From contig JAEBUN010000083.1 of assembly GCA_023014365.1 (NCBI GenBank), positions 1-63,566 of the forward strand: a DNA stretch of 63,566 nucleotides. Direction: 5' to 3'. Below, one piece after another: positions 42,800-54,816 of this stretch. The number at the start of each line of letters is the position of its first letter. The first letter of the stretch is position 1. Under the pieces are notes generated by a model. That model saw only the letters and a list, made by a program, of their open reading frames with translations, was not told the origin of the DNA and ran no database searches. The DNA comes from Lepiota brunneoincarnata. Taxonomy: Eukaryota > Basidiomycota > Agaricomycetes > Agaricales > Agaricaceae. Made by a program: the position numbers and the translations under genes.

Positions 42800-43709
42800 T
42801 GTCTGGTGAAGTGGATACCATTACTTACTCTGTTAATTTGTCTTCGTTCTTGATAGATGTGTAATACTTATGTTTTGATTGGTGCCTTCGGATAATAGAG
42901 AATGTTTGGGCCATTAATATTTTGCTTCTCCAATCAATCCCGATTACCACCCGCAGGCTAGTGCCTGCTCACTCCTGGTTCGGATTGCGTTGAGAAAACC
43001 CTCTCACGCGTCGCGAGCGTTACTTGGAAATGGCACCATGGCTTTTCTCGACTCTTTGACTGGATCACCCTGCCGGGTTTTCGCCCGCCTCTAGCTACTC
43101 CCCGCTCGAGGGCTTTCCATCCCATATAGCTTTCACTGCGAGGACACCTGAGGCCCTGAGGTTGCCATCAAATTTGTGGGGTTGGGGGAATTGCGGAGAA
43201 TTTTTGAGCAGGGGCGTGCTTGGGGAGGTGCGGTGATCATACGAGGAGTATTGATTGACGAGCCAATGAGGGTAATGTACTGTTGGAAAAGTATAGAGAT
43301 TACAGGGAATGGTGATCGGGAGTTGACTCATTATGACATCCGAAGTCAGGTTGAGCAACACGAGCGATGACAGCCAAAGCAGCGGTCATGGTGGGCCGTT
43401 GTCGTGAGGACTGGGTGAGGGGTCAGCAAAGTAGAAGTGGAAGTGGAAATAATAAATGCACATCACCAAGCTATGGTATTCGGTGAAAACTCGAGCTGAA
43501 GAAAGAAGGAAAGGCGAGTACGGGCGTTACGAATATTATTATATTATTAGCAGAATTCCGAATTCCTTATCCAGTCATGATCAAGCACTTAATACTTAGA
43601 ACCGCCCTGATGCCATGTGCCATCCTCGACCCGTCCTGCATCCGCCTCGCGGCAAGGACGCACTTTGCTTTTCCAGTACACTCCATCCCGCCCCATTACT
43701 TTTCGAAAA
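42800..43709. other. Intergenic region
   Basis: No gene seen. It probably holds the 3' end of the thioesterase gene and the promoter of the next gene. Confidence 0.5.
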
Positions 43710-45848
43710 ATGCTTCAAAACCGATACCCCCCGAAGGCTTTTGAGCAAGTCCTTGCGGACATACGCTCTCATCTTGGGTCACAAACACCCTCATTCAGTC
43801 GATTCCTCTTACTTCTGGGACAAAGTTTGTTCGCCGACGGATTCGTAAGTGTCGTCACAGCTCACGTTGTTCGTGATCTCTTAGGCCTTCACACCAGACG
43901 TCCCTTTGACGAGACCGTCCTTGATATTGCTAATCTCCTCAGAGAGCTCCCAGTTGCACTCTATCGACTCAATCCATTGTTCCATCCTTTCGTTCGACTA
44001 GAATTTGACGTCCAACTATCTCCAATTACCACTCTAGTCCTGCGAACATCAAGCATCACGCGCATTGTTGCTCTTGATCCCGCACACAATTTACACTTCG
44101 GCTTCAATGACCTATCTTCACATCAGCTCTGGATCATCCTCACCCTTTATGCCCCTGGAGACCAGATATACGACTACTTGCACGAGATCTCGGACCCCGC
44201 TCTCCGAGGCTGCCTGGCAGAACTCGCCCAAGATGTGAGCCACCTCGGTCAGCTCGGGATCTTATCACGCTCATCATATTTCCATGGAAGGTATTAGACA
44301 GGGAGGATCTTCCGGCGGATCATCAGCAAAGACTTTTGAAATTCTTGTTGCGTCGTGGTGTTGTTCCTTCGTCCCTGCCCCTCTACGATCTCGAAGAACT
44401 AGGCCTGTTTGCTTGCACTAAACTTTCGGTAAAATTCTTTCAAGACTCATAGTCTGCCTTTGTTGTTGAATGTTTCTCCCCAACAGGATATATACACAGG
44501 TACACTCGCTGGTCACAAGGTAATCATCAAGAAGCCTCATATCCGCAAGGACCTATTCGATAACTCAGAAGTATACAACTACTTCGCCTCCGCTCCCGCT
44601 GACTTACTTGTGCGTCTTGAAGATCATCCGGGAGTTGGTTCTACACCGCCAGCTTCACCACCCCAACATAACTCCTTTCTTGGGCGCCAGCTTCGATGAA
44701 CAGACCCTCCAATTTGGTCTTGTAACGCCCTACATGAAGTATGGCAACATCATTGACTTCTTCAAGCACTATCCTAATACCGAACGTTTGACCTCCGCAA
44801 GTCGGTGGCGCTACCCAGGTTCCATAACTTATCCAGTTTTAGATCTGGCAAATCATGAAGGGTTTGGAATTCTTACACGAAGAGTTCATTTCAGGGCCCA
44901 TTGCTCACCGGAACATCAAGGGCGCCAATGTACTCGTCGACGATAGACTCGTTTGCTGTCTTTCCGGCTTTGGCTTCTTTTCGATGCCTGAACTCTCTCA
45001 GCAATCTCGGGACCTTGACCCCGTTGGTACATACCCCTTTATGGCCCCGGAATTGCTGGGACCACCTGAACGTGTGGGGATTAATCTCCTCAAATCAGAC
45101 ATATACGCTTTGGGCATCATGGTATTTGAGGTGCGCGGTTGTGCAACCCAAGCTAACAATAAGTAACAGCAGGAAACAGGTTTACACCGGGAAGCCGCCC
45201 TTTGCAGGTCTCAGTTTTCCCGCTATATTCAAAGCAAGAGTAACGCGAAAAGAGAAACCATCACTCCCCCCGTTGTGCCCCCATCGGCCTCCTGAATTCC
45301 TTTGGGAACTTGTTCGGATGATGTGGGATGACGACCCATCTCGACGCCCTTCTATCCGGGTGATCCGAGAGGGGTTCGAGGATAACCTTTTATTTCCGAG
45401 AGAAATCAAGTTCGAGGATAAATTCTTGTTTCCGAGAGAAACCAAAACCGACACTCCGGACGAGGAGCCTATTCAAGTTCTAGTCAAACGATGGGTTGCA
45501 AAGGAATGGCAAACGATTGATTCAATCCCACTCCGCGCTCGGGGTCGTGGGGTGGAGCCATACACTGTGTCGAAGGTTGTCCCGTTGCGTAAAAACAGGA
45601 AGATGGTTGATGATCGCACAAACCACCAGCCAACTACTTTAGATTCAACAATACAGGCCATCTGTCCGAATCCCGCTACACCTCAGCGAAAAGCAGCAAT
45701 GATTCTTGTTCCTCGCACTATGTTACCCCTTTCTTCTGATCCCGAACCTTTTCGCAGCGTCGCAATGCCAGATGAACAGGTAACGAGAAACAATCATGGA
45801 TCCAGACTGGTTGCCAAGCTGACGATAGGATGGGATCTCGATCCATGA
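43710..45848 (+). CDS. TKL-type pseudokinase with an uncharacterised N-terminal domain
   Basis: Exons 43,710-44,234, 44,291-44,428, 44,487-44,570, 44,623-44,800, 44,895-45,130 and 45,180-45,848 give 609 aa. The first 175 codons form an unrecognised helical domain. The kinase domain follows, with a Lys in VIIKK, an alpha-C Glu (IIRELVLH) and LHHPNITPFLGA. The catalytic loop is HRNIKGANV (Asp of HRD replaced by Asn) and the DFG position reads GFG, so catalysis is unlikely. MAPELLG and the C-lobe are present, and the tail contains a recent tandem duplication around FEDNLLFPRE. The only in-frame splice between 44,800 and 44,895 removes the helix before the catalytic loop. Keeping it needs a frameshift, so this may be a decaying gene. 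Confidence 0.65.
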
Positions 45849-45903
45849 ACGTGTTTTTCGCTCTCTTGTACTTGTTTTAAAAGCGCCCGAGAAGAGCAAA
45901 GCT

Positions 45904-47351
45904 ATGCAAGAACTCAAAGGTAAACGTGCCCAACTGATGATTGATTTTCTGTACTCTGTGAGTCGTCTTCGATTGCCTTATCCCTTCCCATGTGCGTCAA
46001 CCGATTTGCGCTTCAGGTTCTCTCACAGTTGGGACCTACACCAAATTTGCTCCAGAAGCACGCTCTCATTGCGTTATACAAACTTTCAAAGTCGTCTCGG
46101 CTATGTCCTCAGCTTTACGTGCTCCAAGACATATCCGTCGAAGCAGCGGAAGACGGTGGAGGCTTCTGTGACATATATCGAGGAAGCCATCAGGGCCAGG
46201 ATTTGTGCTTGAAGGTTGTACGCATATTTCGAAAGGCAGACACAGATGCAGCTCTTAAGGTTCCCTCTGTTTCCCTTCATTTGAGCCTTGAGACTGATCT
46301 AACAAAAACAATTTTTGTAGCCATTCGTCAGGGAAGCAATTCTGTGGGGACAACTTGTTCATCACAACGTCGTGCCATTTTATGGTGTTTATTACCTCGA
46401 CAAAGAACGCAAACGGATGTGCCTTGTGTCTCCTTGGATGAAAAATGGGAACGTTGTTGAGTACCTAAAACGCCATCCGTCGGTGCCTCGTAAACCGCTT
46501 GTGAGCAGTTTGTCCTTGACTTCTTTAATTCCTATCTGACCGCCCAAGCTATACGACATTATTAATGGCCTTGGATACTTGCACAGTGAAAATATTATTC
46601 ATGGCGGCCTGAAAGGGGTATGACTTCTTGCCTTGCTCTCGTACTCTTTCTGAATAGTTCTTCAGGTTAATATCCTAGTTACAGATTCCGGAAGAGCGTG
46701 TCTAGCTGATTTTGGCTTATCATCCGTTTTCACTGACAGGTCATTGGGTTACACCGTCGGAACCAGCGCTCTCGGTGGCGCCACGTATCGTTGGGCTGCT
46801 CCGGAGCTGCTGGGTGATTCGGACTCTCAATCGACCCGTGACAGTGATATATGGGCCTTTGGATGTGTCTGCTATCAGGTGTGGCCACCACTTAATATGC
46901 GATAACGCAAGCTTTACCGTTCAAACATATTTAGGTTCTGATACGACGGGCGCCGTTTCACGAACTCTCTTCTGATGGCCCTGTGATCGGGAAAATACTC
47001 AGGGGTGGACTGCCCACCCGACCCGCTGGAGGTTCAGCGTCTGACTTGGACAAAATCGATGATGGGATGTGGGATTTGATGAAGCAATGCTGGAACAGTG
47101 ATCCGCAGAGTCGCCCTCCATGTCAACAAATAATCCGCCATCTCAAATCAGATGTATTTGTGAACGGAGATGGGGAAGAAAACCAGGAATTTGTCGCACA
47201 CGAGAACATTGTTTTTCGGGATGCAATGAGGGGAAAGGGTAACATATCCATTGACTTGACTAAAGTTGATAAGATTTTGAACGGAGTATGTCCTTCTCTC
47301 GTGCTCACCGTCTATTGTTAATGACTGAGTGGTATTACCTTTCAGCTCTGA
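45904..47351 (+). CDS. TKL-type pseudokinase, second of the pair
   Basis: Exons 45,904-45,957, 46,017-46,259, 46,321-46,500, 46,549-46,617, 46,666-46,878, 46,935-47,285 and 47,346-47,351 give 371 aa, all in phase. After about 60 residues the kinase domain begins: beta-3 Lys in LCLKVV, alpha-C Glu in FVREAILWG, LVHHNVVPFYGV. The catalytic loop is HGGLKGVNIL, with Gly in place of the HRD Asp, while DFG (LADFGLSS), AAPELL and SDIWAFG are kept. The last exon adds only one codon. It lies 55 bp after the other kinase-like gene on the same strand, probably by tandem duplication. Ligand binding or scaffolding is more likely than phosphotransfer. The substrate and pathway are unknown. Confidence 0.75.
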
Positions 47352-48034
47352 GCCTCTGATGGGTTGCATGCCAGTGAAAGTTCTGTGATTGCTTGGCAAT
47401 TGCTGTTTGCTGCCGTTGAATATCGGGTTCTAGCTCGTCTTAAAGTCTTTTTGTTTCTTTTATTTCGTATTCTACAGACTCTGATATATATTAGGTAGAT
47501 AATAAAAAATGTATTATACAACTGCGATTGCACTAACTTCCTCCATGAATTGCGGAGGGCCTAGTAATTAATTCTAAAGTCTTAGTTTATCCTCTTGACT
47601 GACCTGTTGGTGAAGCATAAAGATGTTTGCGGAGCCGTTAATGTCCGTGCAATGTCAAGTCGAGCCAATCTGCTCGATATACTAGAGGCATTTATCGGGA
47701 AATGTGTTCAAATATTCATACCTGATTCATGTGTGATAAACCATGAAGGCGAAAATTACGCTCCAGCCGTCGATCTGCCCTCGCGGGTGACGGGGGTACT
47801 CAGTCGCGAGCCATGTTGGTGGTTAACTGAGAAAATCGGATCCAGGCAGGACAAAACCTCCATACGGTCTGTATATCAGTCTTGCGCCCACGAATTGATA
47901 CACAAGGGGCGGCTATTTGGGACGCCGCCATCAATTTATTCTCACCTCTTTCCTGTTAGCCTGTTCCGCTTCGCGTGTCGTCGGTGTCGACTACCCTCCT
48001 TTGCTGATCATCAAACGCTCTTGTAACTCATATC
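47352..48034. other. Intergenic region
   Basis: No gene I can support. A 143-codon frame (47,595-48,026) runs into the next gene's promoter, lacks an ATG at its start and shows no recognisable domain. Confidence 0.45.
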
Positions 48035-49426
48035 ATGTTCGGGCTCTTTTCAAAAAAGTGGAATCCTGATGGACTGGTGGGTCGTCCCGCTCTAGGGTTA
48101 TTGACCCGTTGATGTGTCTTATGACTTCCAGCACTGTTATATCACGGGAGGTAGTACCGGCCTTGGGCTCTCCCTCGCGAAGCTCCTAGCACAAAAAGGC
48201 GCGAATGTGTCGATTGTAGCGCGAGACCAGGCGAAATTGGACAAGGCTCTGAAAGAGCTTGAGGTTCGGCTAGTAGTTGCTATTCAGCCATGGTCGCTGA
48301 CTTGTGTGTCTTCTGACTTTTAGGCGGAGAGGCAGACTCCGGGCCAAAAATTCTGTGCTTACTCGTTTGGACTGGATACCGCCCAGGCTTCGGCGGATGC
48401 ACTGGAGGCCGTTTGTGGACCCTATGGTGGAGAAGCACCTGATGCCACGTTTACTTGTGCGGGGGCTGCACGACCGAAGTTTTTCGTGGAGATGACAGAA
48501 GAGGAGCTGACAAACGGTATGAATAATGGCTATTGGTTACAGGCATGGACTGCGTGGGTGAGCGAGAGGGAGGGGTGGCATTGGCTGTTGGTGAATTCTA
48601 ACGTGATTTACATAGGCTGTTTCGAAGAAGATGGTCAAACAGGGCAGGAAAGGAAAGCTCACGTTCGTGTCTTCTACCCTGGGGTATATGTCTATCGTCG
48701 GCTATGGATCGTATTCCCCGGCCAAACACGCGTTGCGGGGTAAGATTGGCTTTTATATTAAATTTTGGGGACATGGACTTATTGTTCGCACAGGTCTTGC
48801 TGATACTCTCCATTCTGAGATGCTTTTGTATGGAATTGATGTTCACATTTTCTTCCCTCCGACAATGTTCACTCCTGGTTACGAAGAGGAGAACAAGACG
48901 AAGCCAAAGATTACGTTGAAGATTGAGGAATCCGATGACGGGCTTACCCCAGACAAGGCCGCACAATCGTTATTCAAGGGTAGGTGTTCTGACTGATTTC
49001 AGATCTTGATTGAGGCATGTTTTACCCGGGTCGGCTGAACCGAGTACCGCCATGGGCCATAGACCCCATGCGTGTTCCATTACTTATAGCGTTTTTTGCC
49101 GATGGTACACATGAGTTTCCTTGCTAATCCTGTCCTACTGCAGGTGTCGAGAGTGGCCAAGCTCATATCACTGGTGATTTTATCACGAGTATATTCCGGG
49201 CTTCGACGCGGGGAGCGGCCCCGAAAAATAGCTGGGTGGTCGATGGACTTTATGACATGATTGCCTTCGTGAGTGGTTTTAATCTTGCGCTCGGAAGTGT
49301 GTATTTACCAGGTGTGGGATGGATCAGGTTGCGACCCCGGTTTGGCGGGCGTCTGTAGACAAGTTGGTGGTCTCGCATGGGCGTGAGCACCAGGAATACC
49401 TCAAAAAGCAGGGGTTTTTATCGTAG
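48035..49426 (+). CDS. TSC10: 3-ketodihydrosphingosine reductase (KDSR/Tsc10)
   Basis: Exons 48,035-48,076, 48,132-48,263, 48,324-48,557, 48,616-48,739, 48,794-48,979, 49,144-49,268 and 49,328-49,426 give 313 aa, close to the usual length. It is a short-chain dehydrogenase: the nucleotide-binding TGGSTGLG follows the short exon 1, the catalytic Ser is in VSSTLG and the Tyr/Lys pair is in YSPAK. The segment NNGYWLQAWTAW and the C-terminal VWRASVDKLV region match fungal Tsc10. The enzyme reduces 3-ketodihydrosphingosine to dihydrosphingosine with NADPH at the ER, the second step of sphingolipid synthesis. The intron at 48,980-49,143 is unusually long for this locus. Confidence 0.9.
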
Positions 49427-49920
49427 CATTTTCGTGGGTCTCTCTTAATGCTTTTGCTATCCTATGCTTTGTTAGTCTCTTGGGGGAATAATCCCCATGT
49501 TGGAAAGAGAATTGCCTTCAGGGTTAGGCATGCAGGTTCCGCGGCTCCCTGGCGGCAAGCAAACCGAGGTTTGACTACCGTGAAACCATGCAGACTTCGA
49601 AGTGTTTGTCTCGCCCGTGTCCCATTTGCCCTGCGCTATCTCCGCATTGTCAGCGAGAAAAGGATGGCGAGCTGAGGAGCAGGAGACCGACGGCGAGCAG
49701 CAGATAAAAACTAGAAGAGAGCTGGATGGGAGTATAAACTTAGCACGGGGGGGGGCGGGTATATGCGGAATGGGGTAGGTCCAAGAAAGGCAGTGGAAGC
49801 GATGACGTCGAAAGGTACCCTGAATTTACGTTGATATCAGGACATAGATAGCAATCCCTTATAACCCCGTTTCCCCCCGTTTCCCTCTTCTTTCCCATCC
49901 TCCTCTCACCGCAGAGCACG
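49427..49920. other. Intergenic region, promoter of glycogen phosphorylase
   Basis: No gene seen. It contains a G-run (about 49,746-49,757) and pyrimidine-rich stretches just before the ATG at 49,921, common in basidiomycete promoters. Confidence 0.5.
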
Positions 49921-52900
49921 ATGACTTCCACCATCGACCCAAAGACCATTGGAAAACCACAACGCTCCAGGAGGCACGTTCGTACCCTCACAGGTCAGAC
50001 ATTCCTGAGGACTTCTTTTTCTGCGCTCGACTCACATCCTATAGGGTACCTCCCGGAGACTGATGCATCTGGCAAGGAGAAATGGCCCAAGGGCGACGAG
50101 AAGGTTTGGAAGGCCGGTTTGCGTGGAGTTGATAAGGGTATGTCCTAGACATATACTACCTCGTTGCGTTTACCCATAGATCCTAGACACCCCCGCCATT
50201 ACCAAGTCTTTCGTCAATCATGTCCAGACTTCCCTCGCCCGTCAGGCATACAACTTGGGTATGTGAGTATGTCTCTGTCAGTACCGCAGACTGATTTGTT
50301 GCAGATGATCTCGGAGCGTACCAAGCTGCGGCTCTCTCCGTCAGGGATAGTCTTTTGGTGAGTGGAGATCACAAGTTGTGTTCGGTTGTGTATTCTCATT
50401 TGTTGGTCAGGTCAATTGGAACGAAACCCAAATTAACTATACCCGTAAAACTCCCAAGCGGGCATACTATTTGTCCCTGGAGTTCTTGATGGGCCGCACT
50501 CTTGACAACGCGGTAGGTCGATTACGGCCTCGCGGACGAAGCTTCCCCTCATATATTGGCAGCTTCTCAACTTAGGCCTGAAATCGCAGTACACCGAGGG
50601 TATCAAGCAGCTCGGTTTCAACATGGAAGATATTCTTGAAAAAGAGCGGGATGCTGCCCTTGGAAATGGTGGCCTTGGTCGTTTGGCAGCTTGTTATCTG
50701 GATTCTTCTGCCTCTCAGGTATGTCCTTGGTGTACACATTTGATTGCACGATGAAAGTACTGATATCTATCCAGGAACTCCCCGTCTGGGGTTATGGTTT
50801 AAGATACCAATATGGTATATTCCAACAATTGATCTCTCCTGAAGGCAATCAGCTCGAGGTTCAGGCTTTCTGAGTAACTATATGCGTGATTCTTACCCAT
50901 ATTTGACAGGCCCCGGACCCATGGCTAGAGCATCAAAATCCTTGGGAGGTAAGGACTCCCTCTGTGTACCATGTTTCATCCTCTCATGTGATAATAGCTT
51001 CCTCGTCTGGATGTTACTTATGAGGTTCGATTCTATGGGCAAGCTGAAAGAGCTTCCGACGGAAGCGGTCGTGCCAGCTGGACAGGTGGACAGGAAGTCT
51101 TGGCTGTTGCATACGACGTCATGATTCCTGGCTATGGTACCAAAACGACAAACAACCTGAGACTTTGGGAGAGCAAACCCAAGCGAGGCTTTGATCTCAA
51201 CTCCTTCAATGGTACGTGCGTTCTGACTCCATCTCATGCTTCCTAATAGTTTGACCTTAGCTGGTAATTACGAGGGTGCCGTTGAGTCTTCAAATAGCGC
51301 AGCAGCCATCACCTCGGTCTTGTATCCTAACGACCATACGTGAGCTATACTACATATGCTTTGAAATCGGAGCTGATTATTCCTTCTAGTTCTTGTAAGT
51401 GCGGGTCATTCAAGGCTTGTAGCGCTACTGACATAGGTTTAGTCGGCAAGGAACTGAGGTTGAAGCAGCAGTAGTATGTCGTTTCGTGCGAGCTTTCACA
51501 AGTTCTCAAAATCTTACCTCCGCTCAGCTTCTGGACCGCTGCTAGCTTGGCCGACATCTTGCGGCGATTCAAGAACATCGGGAAGCCAATCACAGAGTTT
51601 CCTGATTGTGAGTTTTGCTAGAAGCATTCCGTATGTTAGCACTAATTTGAATCTATTAGACGCGGCGATACAACTTAACGATGTAAGTCCTCTCAGACAC
51701 TTCCAGAACGCCGCCTCAGTTTGACTTCGGCTGCTTAAGACTCACCCCACTTTGGCAATTCCCGAGTTGATGCGCATCTTGCTTGACGAAGAGGAGCTTT
51801 CTTGGGATGCGGCATGGCAGATTGTAACAAACACGTTCTTCTACACCAACCACACTGTCTTGCCCGTGGGTGTCCCTTCCAAGTTTTTCCCGGGGCTTTT
51901 ATGCTCACAGCCACCAGGAAGCGTTGGAAAAATGGCCAGTACCTCTGGTCGAGCATGTCCTTCCTAGGTAGGTCCCATCTAAGTCGTTCAAGACCCTTCT
52001 CTTAAAGTGGTGTTCTGCAGGCATCTGCAAATCATCTATGATATTGTAAGTGTACACTACGGCTCATCCTTGCTGTTGTCCGTTGACACGTCGACAGAAT
52101 TTGTACTTCTTGCAAGGTATAGTTTTGACGCTTCGCTAGATCCTCCGCTGACAACAGGTCAGCGGTTGAGAAGAAATTCCCTGGTGACCGCGATAGGCTC
52201 GGCAGAATGTCTCTGATTGAGGGTAAGCCTCTCCACGCAGAGCTATTCTATTTCTCATCAGTCCATCTTAGAGGGATTCCCTCAGCAAGTCAGGATGGCT
52301 CATTTGGCCTGCATCGGTGGGTTCAAATTGTTGAACATTATAGATTCAGACTAACTTAGTGTTTAAGGGAGTCGCAAGGTGAACGGTGTCGCGGAGGTAT
52401 TCGGATTTTTTTTCTTGTGGAGCTCTTGACGGCCAGCTTACATTTGAGCAGCTACACTCGGAGCTTGTCAGGACAACTATCCTCAAAGATTTCGTCGAAT
52501 TTGAGGGCATCAGCAAGTAGGTCTCGCACATTTTCGTTCGTTTTGGTTCTAACATTTAGTAAGGTTTGGGAATGTAACTAATGGAAGTGAGTAAATTGCG
52601 CTCTTCCAGACGCGACCCTCAAACACACTTACCAGTCACCCCCCGCCGGTGGCTCGATCAGGTTGGTTTTGGGATTCATTCCCTCATCCGGCAGGATGGC
52701 TAACGGAAAATTCAGTGCAACCCAGAGCTCAGTGATCTCATCACCAAAACACTCAAAGTTGGGAAGAATGTCTGGCTCAAAGACCTAACCAAGCTCGAGG
52801 GCCTTCTTCCCTTCGCTGAAAAGAAGGAGTTCCGCGAGAAATGGGCCGCAATTAAGCAGCGTAACAAGGAGCGGCTTGCGAAATATGTCCAATCCACTCT

Positions 52901-54264
52901 TGGACTCATGATCAGAACGGATGCTATGTTTGACGTTCAAATCAAGGTAGGCTCATAGAATTTCTGTCCACTATTTATCTCAACCTCCACTCGCAGCGTC
53001 TTCATGAGTATAAGGTATTCATTTGTCGTTTTTTATCGAGGGATGTAATATCAAACACCTAGTAGCGCCAAACTCTCAATATTCTTGGCGTCATCCACGT
53101 AAGTCGACCTAGTGCTACGCAGAGTCACCACTGATGATTCCTGGTTTAGCGCTATCTCACGCTGAAAAACATGACCCCTGCTGAGAGGAAGAAATGTAAC
53201 CGGAAAGTTGTATTCTTCGCTGGAAAAGCTGCTCCTGCTTGTGAGTACCAAGGCTCTCACCAACAACGAAGCTCTTAAGTCTCACGGTTTTCAGACTACA
53301 TCGCTAAACTCGTCAGTGTCCATGATTTGTGAATACTTCTCGTTTTTCATTATATCTCAGACCATACGTCTTATTGTAAACGTCGCCCGCGTCATCAACG
53401 AGGATCCTGACACGAAAGACTTTTTACAACTCTACTTCCTTCCCGACTACTCCGTATCCCTCGCCGAGATTCTGATCCCCGCTTCTGACATCAGTCAGCA
53501 CATCTCGACGGCTGGCACCGAGGCTTCCGGTACTTCGAACATGAAGTTCTGCTTGAATGGTGGACTTCTACTTGGTACTGTTGGTAGGTAACTATTTAGG
53601 GCTCTCCGGAACTTCCATTCTGAACGCTACACGAGATGGTGCCAATATTGAAATCGCTGAAGAGGTTGGAGAGAACAACGTTTGTAAGTTGATTCGTACA
53701 CGTACATATATTCAGTTTACTAATTACTTGCCCAGTCTTCTTCGGTCATTTGACTCCGTGAGTTCTATCGAACCTCCTGCGGCCCTTCGACCTCACTTAT
53801 TTAAACAGTGCTGTGGAAGACCTCCGCCACCAACACACTTACCACCCGGTTCCTATTGAACAGAAATGTCCTGCTCTCGCAAACGTCCTTAACCAGGTTT
53901 CGGCTGGGATGTTCGGTGACGGCGGCGTGTATGAGCCGTACGCTGTATACCCTCTATGACAAACTTCCGTTCGCTGATGACATCCTCAGTCTCCTTAACA
54001 CCATTCGCCAAGGAGATTACTACCTCCTCTCTGACGACTTCGATTCCTACATCACCGCCTTGGCGATGGTCGACGAGGCTTACCTTGACAGGAACGAGTG
54101 GATCAAGAAGTCAATCAAGACAACTGCGAAGGTAAGACTACCAAAGTCGCTGCTATCGTCCTCCAGTTGATCACTCTTGGCAGATGGGCAAGTTTAGTTC
54201 CGACCGTGCTATTCTCGAATACGCGGAGAGCTACTGGAACTTGGAACAAACTCCAGTAGCTTAA
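49921..54264 (+). CDS. GPH1: Glycogen phosphorylase
   Basis: A gene with well over a dozen short introns. Exon 1 starts [12 protein letters not shown] and ends before an intron opening at about 49,992. Clear family blocks in order: [19 protein letters not shown] (about 50,460-50,510), [16 protein letters not shown] (about 50,656), [12 protein letters not shown] (about 50,785), [10 protein letters not shown] (about 51,120), NDTHPT-like and [13 protein letters not shown] (about 51,755), MAHLACIGS (about 52,292), NVTNGITPRRWL (about 52,575-52,660), RLHEYKRQTLN (about 53,000-53,085) and [10 protein letters not shown] (53,520-53,550), with the Lys that binds pyridoxal phosphate. It ends [10 protein letters not shown] at 54,264. 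It releases glucose-1-phosphate from storage glycogen in the cytosol. I did not place every splice site. Confidence 0.93.
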
Positions 54265-54816
54265 ATACATCCCAAAACATCCAAAGCCCTGCCAAGAACT
54301 GAATCACACACTATGAATCATTATGTCTACGCATTTTATGTTTCGTGTACATACCGATCAATGCGACTTCCGTGTTTTTGACATGGTGCACAACTTGATG
54401 AAAGCAATTTAGTCGTGCAGCGAACTTGGGAATGGGCAGGTACAATGAGAACTGAGAAATACATTAACTGGAAAGAGCTATTTCCGGAGTGAGCGTATAG
54501 AGATCAAGGCAGAGAAATGACTGGGTAAATGGATAGCTGAAAGCATTAAGAGGAAGCCATATATCAGAAATAGACTGGGGAAAGCATATTAAGCAAGGGT
54601 ATATGAGTCATCCAGCTATTACGTCGACTGTTGCAGTGGTGTGGCCTGGATTTGTAGAAACGCGGGAAATGGCTATACTTGCGAGGCCCTGGCATGTGGT
54701 AGAACTCGCGTTCCCGAATGATGCACATATATGGGATAGATAGGGGCCTTGTGTCGATCTTTTCAGTCATCTCTAGCAATCGCGGACGCGGTTTCGGGGG
54801 AATCAGAAGGAATGTC
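54265..54816. other. Convergent intergenic region
   Basis: No gene seen. It lies between the 3' ends of glycogen phosphorylase (+) and the Msb1-like gene (-) and should contain both terminators. Confidence 0.5.

Noticed and set aside
47595..48026. 143-codon ORF before TSC10
   Set aside because: It has a non-ATG start, no recognisable domain, and ends at the next gene's start region.
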